Shown: in pieces, positions 6,293 to 9,205 of the stretch | Layout of the letters: every line of letters starts with the position of its first letter | Numbering within the stretch: position 1 is the stretch's first letter | From: Gammaproteobacteria bacterium | GTDB taxonomy: Bacteria > Pseudomonadota > Gammaproteobacteria > UBA7966 | NCBI GenBank assembly: GCA_003485715.1 | Contig: DNIF01000277.1 | Location: 1 to 9,205 of the forward strand | Reading direction: 5' to 3' | Length of the DNA: 9,205 nucleotides | Program-made: the position numbers and the translations under genes | The notes under the pieces: generated by a model | The model's input: only the letters and a program-made list of their open reading frames with translations | Told to the model about the DNA's origin: nothing | Databases searched by the model: none

Positions 6293-6769
6293 ATGATGAT
6301 ACCCGTCACCCGCACCGCTCTGGCCTGCGCCGGGCTTCTCGCCACGGTCTTATTGCTCCCCGCTTGTGCCGAGGTCGAGCCACCTGGTTCAGCCGATGCT
6401 GCGACCGAGGGTCAGTCCACCGCCACCCCCGCTCCGCCGAATGATCCGGCGACGGCACCCTCGTCGGCCACGGCCGGTGATCTGGCCCGGGATGCGGTGA
6501 GGGCCGCCGGAGACGTCCTCGAGCAGGCCTTCGGTGAGGCGGGCATCGCCACCGACCAGGCAGTCGATGCCGCAGGAGAGTCGGTGAAACAGACCGTGGA
6601 CGCGGCCAGCGAGGCCACGCGCAAGGCCCTCGAGGCTGCCGAGAAGGCACGCGCCGAGATCCTGGAGAAGGCCGAGCGGGCCGTCGAAGAGGGCCAGCGT
6701 GCACTGGAGGAACCGGGTACTCCGGCCAAGGAACCACCACCGCCGGAGCCTCAAATCCAGGCCACCTAG
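6293..6769 (+). CDS. Lipoprotein with seven 11-residue amphipathic helical repeats (LEA/apolipoprotein-like)
   Basis: A 158-residue predicted lipoprotein, not recognised as a known family. The signal peptide has R7, a hydrophobic core (9-22) and lipobox LPAC with C25 as the lipidated residue. Next come a disordered Ala/Thr/Pro/Ser linker (26-60), a long helical region (61-137), and a Pro/Glu-rich tail. Residues 61-137 split exactly into seven 11-mers, e.g. AGDLARDAVRA (61-71), AGESVKQTVDA (94-104) and AERAVEEGQRA (127-137). Most begin with Ala-Gly/Ser/Glu and carry hydrophobic residues at positions 4, 8 and 9. Such hendecads occur in LEA proteins, apolipoproteins and other surface-binding amphipathic helices. 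The residue after the modified Cys is Ala, so outer-membrane sorting is more likely than retention. ATG 6293 (or 6296) is chosen over ATG 6254 because of SD GGGAG (6278-6282) and because it places the signal peptide at the N-terminus. Function is unknown. Confidence 0.82.
   Translation: MMIPVTRTALACAGLLATVLLLPACAEVEPPGSADAATEGQSTATPAPPNDPATAPSSATAGDLARDAVRAAGDVLEQAFGEAGIATDQAVDAAGESVKQTVDAASEATRKALEAAEKARAEILEKAERAVEEGQRALEEPGTPAKEPPPPEPQIQAT
6473..6703 (+). repeat. Seven tandem 33-bp units encoding 11-residue helical repeats
   Basis: The 231 bp encode seven consecutive 11-residue units (protein residues 61-137) with no insertion or gap. Conservation is visible at protein level (Ala at position 1, Ala/Val/Leu around 8-9, acidic or Ala at 10-11) but weak at DNA level. 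This suggests old duplications under selection for the helix pattern rather than a recent expansion. Confidence 0.75.
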
Positions 6770-6878
6770 CGCGGGCCGGACCGTCGGACGCGTGGCTGGC
6801 GTGGGTGCCCGAGACTTCCCCTTGGCATAGCCGGCAAGGGCTTGGCACGGGGCTGCGACACGACGGGCCTGCGCGCGC
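6770..6878. other. Convergent gap with a 6-bp hairpin
   Basis: This 109-bp spacer separates the stops of the convergent lipoprotein and glycosyltransferase genes. CCCTTG (6819-6824) can pair with CAAGGG (6835-6840) across a 10-nt loop, which might end transcription from either side. No T-run follows in either direction. CTTGGCA occurs twice (6821-6827, 6841-6847). Confidence 0.35.
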
Positions 6879-8519
6879 TCACGGACCCAGAAACTCCCGC
6901 AGTTGGGCATTGCCCGCAATATCAGCCGCCCGCCACATCACCAGCCGCTTGCCGCGCCATCGCTGCACCAGCAGCGGCGGGGGCAGTCCGGCTGGCAGTT
7001 CGCCGCGGAACATCCTGAGCAGCGGTGCCTGCGGATGCGCCTGCGCCGCCCAGGTCGAGACGGCTCGCGCGTCCCCCGGCAGGGTCGGTGGCTCGCGCAA
7101 CCGGCCGCTGAGATCGAACTCCCCGGCGTAGCCACCGAGATAGGCCCAGCCGTGTCCCGCCCGCTCGGCCTGCTGCAGGTACGGCAGAATGGCCTGCGGG
7201 CGAAAATCGCTGTCGGCCAGGCGAACCACCCCGATCTGGAGCAGCAACAGCAGCCCGAGGCCCTGAATCCACGGGCCCATGAAGGCCCGGTCCCCATGGG
7301 CCACTCTCGCGATGTGCCAGCCCGCGACCGCCAGAGCCAGCAACGCGAGCGGCAGCAGCGGGCTCAGTTCCGGCACCCAGAGCGGCCAGCGTGGATGCCC
7401 GATGAATCCCAGCGCCACCGGTGCGAGTGCGCAGGCAGCGATGCCCACGGCGACGGCAGGCGCACGCGGGCCGGAGTGCACCTCGGCGCACGGCAGCCGC
7501 AGCGCCAGCCATAGCACAGCCAGCGGCAGCAGCGGGACCAGGTAGTGCAACTGCTTGCCACTGATGCCCGAGAGGATGAGGAACGCGGTCAGCACGGTGC
7601 CGGCGACTAGCCGGCGCGCGGCCCGCGTCTGCGCTTCAGCCACGGCCTGGCGTGCCAGAAACAGTCCAGGGCAAAGCGACCACGGAAAGAGCAGCAGCGG
7701 CAGCCAGGGGAGATACCTCCACCATGGCTCACGATGTGCGAACGAATGCACGACCCGGCCCGCGAACTGCCCCCAGAGGATGGCGTTTGCGTAGGCCTCC
7801 CCACCCAGACTCGCGGCAGGCAACACCCACAGGGCCGCAAGCCCCAGCGCGAGCAGCATGGCGAGCGCGACCCGCAGGCCATGTGCCGCGACCTCAGGCA
7901 CACCGAGGTTCGCGGACCCGGGCTTGTTGAACCAGGGGGCCATCAGTGCCGCCGGTAGCACGAAGATCAGGGCCACCGGCCCCTTGGCGAGCAGAGCAAG
8001 CCCGAGCCAGGCCCCGAGCGGCAGCACAGCGAGCGGCTGCCCCTTGCCGAGCGAGCGAGCAACCGGTCGCAGGGCCATGAGCACGCAGCAGCCGAGCAAG
8101 ACATCGAAGGCAAGCACCCCCGCCCAGGCGAGCCAGAGACTGAGCCCGCTATGCAGCCAGGTGACGTGATCGGGCAGCCGGGGCTGGTCCGGGGCAAGGT
8201 CGCGCGCCAACGCGCGCAGGGCCAGCAACTGCGCCAGCGCCAGGCACCAGGGCAGGAGTCGTGGCCAGAGGTCGTTCACGCCGAACGGCAGCCAGCCGGC
8301 GTGGATCAGCCAGAACAGCAAGGGCGGCTTGTGACTGTAGGGCTCACCCAGCAGACGCGGCAGCACGAGATCCCCGCGCCACCACATCTCCCAGGCGACG
8401 GCGGCATAACGGGTTTCATCGACCGGCCAGAGTCCGCGCAGCGTCACATCCACGCCCGCGACCAGGAACACGGCCAGGAACGGCATGGCCGCTACGACGG
8501 GCCGCCCTGTTGTCCTCAT
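6879..8519 (-). CDS. ArnT-like GT-C glycosyltransferase (family 39/83, PMT_2 type)
   Basis: A 546-residue polytopic inner-membrane glycosyltransferase of the dolichyl/undecaprenyl-phosphate-sugar dependent GT-C fold. It would transfer a sugar from a polyprenyl carrier to lipid A, a glycan or a protein on the periplasmic side. The first helix (about 11-25) is followed by the signature periplasmic loop GLWPVDETRYAAVAWEM (29-45), with the catalytic-type Asp34-Glu35, and LLGEPYSHKPPLLFW (56-70), with the conserved K-P-P. Many further helices follow, including LLAKGPVALIFVLP and, late, SGKQLHYLVPLLPLA, which resembles the ArnT KxxxYLLPLxP segment. The soluble C-terminal ~150 residues end REFLGP. 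The ATG at 8519 is chosen because the upstream extension is the REP-like sequence read as protein, and because AAGG (complement of 8527-8530) lies 7 nt away. No lipid A, aminoarabinose or O-antigen genes are nearby, so the acceptor is unknown. Confidence 0.88.
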   Translation of the reverse strand: MRTTGRPVVAAMPFLAVFLVAGVDVTLRGLWPVDETRYAAVAWEMWWRGDLVLPRLLGEPYSHKPPLLFWLIHAGWLPFGVNDLWPRLLPWCLALAQLLALRALARDLAPDQPRLPDHVTWLHSGLSLWLAWAGVLAFDVLLGCCVLMALRPVARSLGKGQPLAVLPLGAWLGLALLAKGPVALIFVLPAALMAPWFNKPGSANLGVPEVAAHGLRVALAMLLALGLAALWVLPAASLGGEAYANAILWGQFAGRVVHSFAHREPWWRYLPWLPLLLFPWSLCPGLFLARQAVAEAQTRAARRLVAGTVLTAFLILSGISGKQLHYLVPLLPLAVLWLALRLPCAEVHSGPRAPAVAVGIAACALAPVALGFIGHPRWPLWVPELSPLLPLALLALAVAGWHIARVAHGDRAFMGPWIQGLGLLLLLQIGVVRLADSDFRPQAILPYLQQAERAGHGWAYLGGYAGEFDLSGRLREPPTLPGDARAVSTWAAQAHPQAPLLRMFRGELPAGLPPPLLVQRWRGKRLVMWRAADIAGNAQLREFLGP

Positions 8520-8732
8520 CTCGGGGCCTTGGTGGATTTCGTCATGCCGCCACCCGCTGTTGCGGGGACAGGCGACAGTGAGCAGCCGACAGGCCGGACT
8601 GGATCCCCGCCTGCGCGGGAATGACGGGGGGCGGCGGGAATGATGTACGACGGCGGGCATTCAGTGCATCGCCGCGTCCACATGCGCTGGCATCAACAGG
8701 TGCCGTCATGACCGCGTGCACTCGGACAATCC
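8520..8732. other. Intergenic region between TolC-family and glycosyltransferase genes
   Basis: These 213 bp hold the glycosyltransferase SD (complement of 8527-8530) and the REP-like pair. The remainder (8627-8732) shows no clear hairpin terminator, promoter or ORF with coding character. A GTCAT at 8705-8709 followed by CCGCG might be a decayed third repeat arm, but the match is poor. Confidence 0.55.
8541..8625. repeat. Inverted pair of REP-like palindromes (GTCAT...ATGAC)
   Basis: The right unit (about 8598-8626) is a typical intergenic palindrome: CCCGC (8606-8610), loop CTGC, GCGGG (8615-8619), then AATGAC. The left unit starts with GTCAT (8541-8545) in opposite orientation and carries CCCGC (8553-8557), loop TGTT, GCGGG (8562-8566), then GGACAGG. 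Both share GTCAT-N-CCSC and GCGGGGA arms, so the pair forms an 85-bp inverted unit with GTCAT ends, like a BIME or small REPIN. It sits just upstream of the glycosyltransferase start. Elements with this GTCATTCCCGC core are widespread between genes in Gammaproteobacteria. Confidence 0.65.
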
Positions 8733-9205
8733 TCAGCGCGCGCTGCCCAGACCCAATGCGGCGCGATCTACCGTGGTGGCCTGATAGTTCGCCAGTTCGC
8801 GGAACCAGGAGAGTTCGGCATCCACGTTGCGCACTCCCGCATCAGCCGTACGCTCTTCCCGCAGATTGACCAGGAAGAAGTCGGCGGCGCCTTCCTCGAA
8901 GCGCTCGCGCTCGGCGAACTCCATCAATCGTGCCTGCTGCACCTCCTGCGCGGTCAGCAGCGCGAAGTTGCGTGCAGCCTCGAGGTCGTTCCCGATCCGC
9001 TGCACCTCCACCACGAGTTGCTCCTCCAGTTGCTGACGCTGGAAGGCAAGCTGGGCCAGATTGGCGCGCGCCTCGGCCACCGCACCCCGCCCACGGCGAG
9101 TTTCGAGCGGGATAGCGACCTGTACCCCGAAGATGAGGTCAGCGTCCTCACGGGACACCGTACCCCGGCCCAGATCCTGACCAGTCTTCAGTTCGAGATC
9201 GACCC
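8733..9205 (-). CDS. TolC-family outer membrane efflux protein, C-terminal part (truncated by window edge)
   Basis: The visible 156 residues are the C-terminal third of an outer membrane channel of the TolC/OEP superfamily, the exit duct of RND or ABC efflux and type I secretion systems. The frame is open to the window end; the GTG at 9156-9158 is internal, not a start. A first beta-type stretch LIFGVQVAIPLETRRGRG (about 23-40) is the typical 'G..v.iPL....r.G' hairpin leading into the second long coiled-coil. Helices follow, rich in Ala/Gln/Glu (AVAEARANLAQL, LVVEVQRIGNDLEAARN, LTAQEVQQAR). The typical end comes after FEEGAADFFLVNLREERTAD (split, residues about 100-119), with the 'G..d...v...r...da' register and LSWFRELANYQ. 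The partner transporter and adaptor would lie upstream, outside the window, so the substrate is unknown. Confidence 0.88.
   Translation of the reverse strand, partial: VDLELKTGQDLGRGTVSREDADLIFGVQVAIPLETRRGRGAVAEARANLAQLAFQRQQLEEQLVVEVQRIGNDLEAARNFALLTAQEVQQARLMEFAERERFEEGAADFFLVNLREERTADAGVRNVDAELSWFRELANYQATTVDRAALGLGSAR

Noticed and set aside
6842..6858. TTGGCACG-GGGC-TGCGA resembling a sigma-54 (-24/-12) promoter
   Set aside because: The GG-to-GC spacing is one base short of the required distance, TTGC is not matched, and it lies between convergent genes with nothing to drive downstream on that strand.
8520..8660. N-terminal extension of the glycosyltransferase (ATG at 8660)
   Set aside because: The extra 47 residues include the translated REP-like palindrome (FPRRRGSSPACR) and precede a normal first helix; the ATG at 8519 has a proper SD.

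Overview
This window is ordinary GC-rich bacterial chromosome (about two-thirds G+C by eye). It holds ten protein-coding genes and no RNA genes, phage, insertion sequence or CRISPR. A full-length SrkA/YihE-type kinase, a DUF3301 protein, a YciV-type PHP ribonuclease and a YchJ protein occur together with a short-Q-loop (CIO-type) cytochrome bd. That set suggests a Gammaproteobacterium, perhaps of the Ectothiorhodospiraceae/Chromatiales or Xanthomonadales-like lineages. The lineage is inferred from gene content only.

Layout: (1) 1-2096, plus strand: the end of cytochrome bd quinol oxidase subunit I (cut by the window edge), complete subunit II, and a small DUF2474-like one-helix protein whose start overlaps the end of subunit II. 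Together they look like a complete cyanide-insensitive-type terminal oxidase operon. (2) 2162-5268, plus strand: five tightly packed genes, namely srkA, a DUF3301 membrane protein, a PHP-domain RNase AM homologue (YciV), a YdcH/DUF465 small helical protein, and YchJ with two SEC-C zinc motifs. Three of the four junctions overlap or abut (ATGA at 3163, ATGA at 4525, TGAATG at 4744), so most of the cluster is probably translationally coupled. The products point to stress response and RNA or protein quality control. (3) 5269-5491: non-coding gap between convergent genes with one GC hairpin. (4) 5492-6769: a divergent pair, a PAP2-family membrane phosphatase (minus) and a small lipoprotein (plus). 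Their starts are 30 bp apart and their two Shine-Dalgarno sequences lie back to back. The lipoprotein carries seven consecutive 11-residue amphipathic repeats. (5) 6770-6878: convergent gap. (6) 6879-8519, minus: an ArnT-like GT-C glycosyltransferase, preceded by an inverted pair of REP-like palindromes (8541-8625). (7) 8733-9205, minus: the C-terminal part of a TolC-family outer membrane efflux protein, cut by the window edge.

I did not find a clearly new system. The item most worth a second look is the hendecad-repeat lipoprotein and its divergent PAP2 neighbour, whose catalytic motifs are non-canonical. Next come the five-gene srkA-ychJ cluster and the small third oxidase gene.
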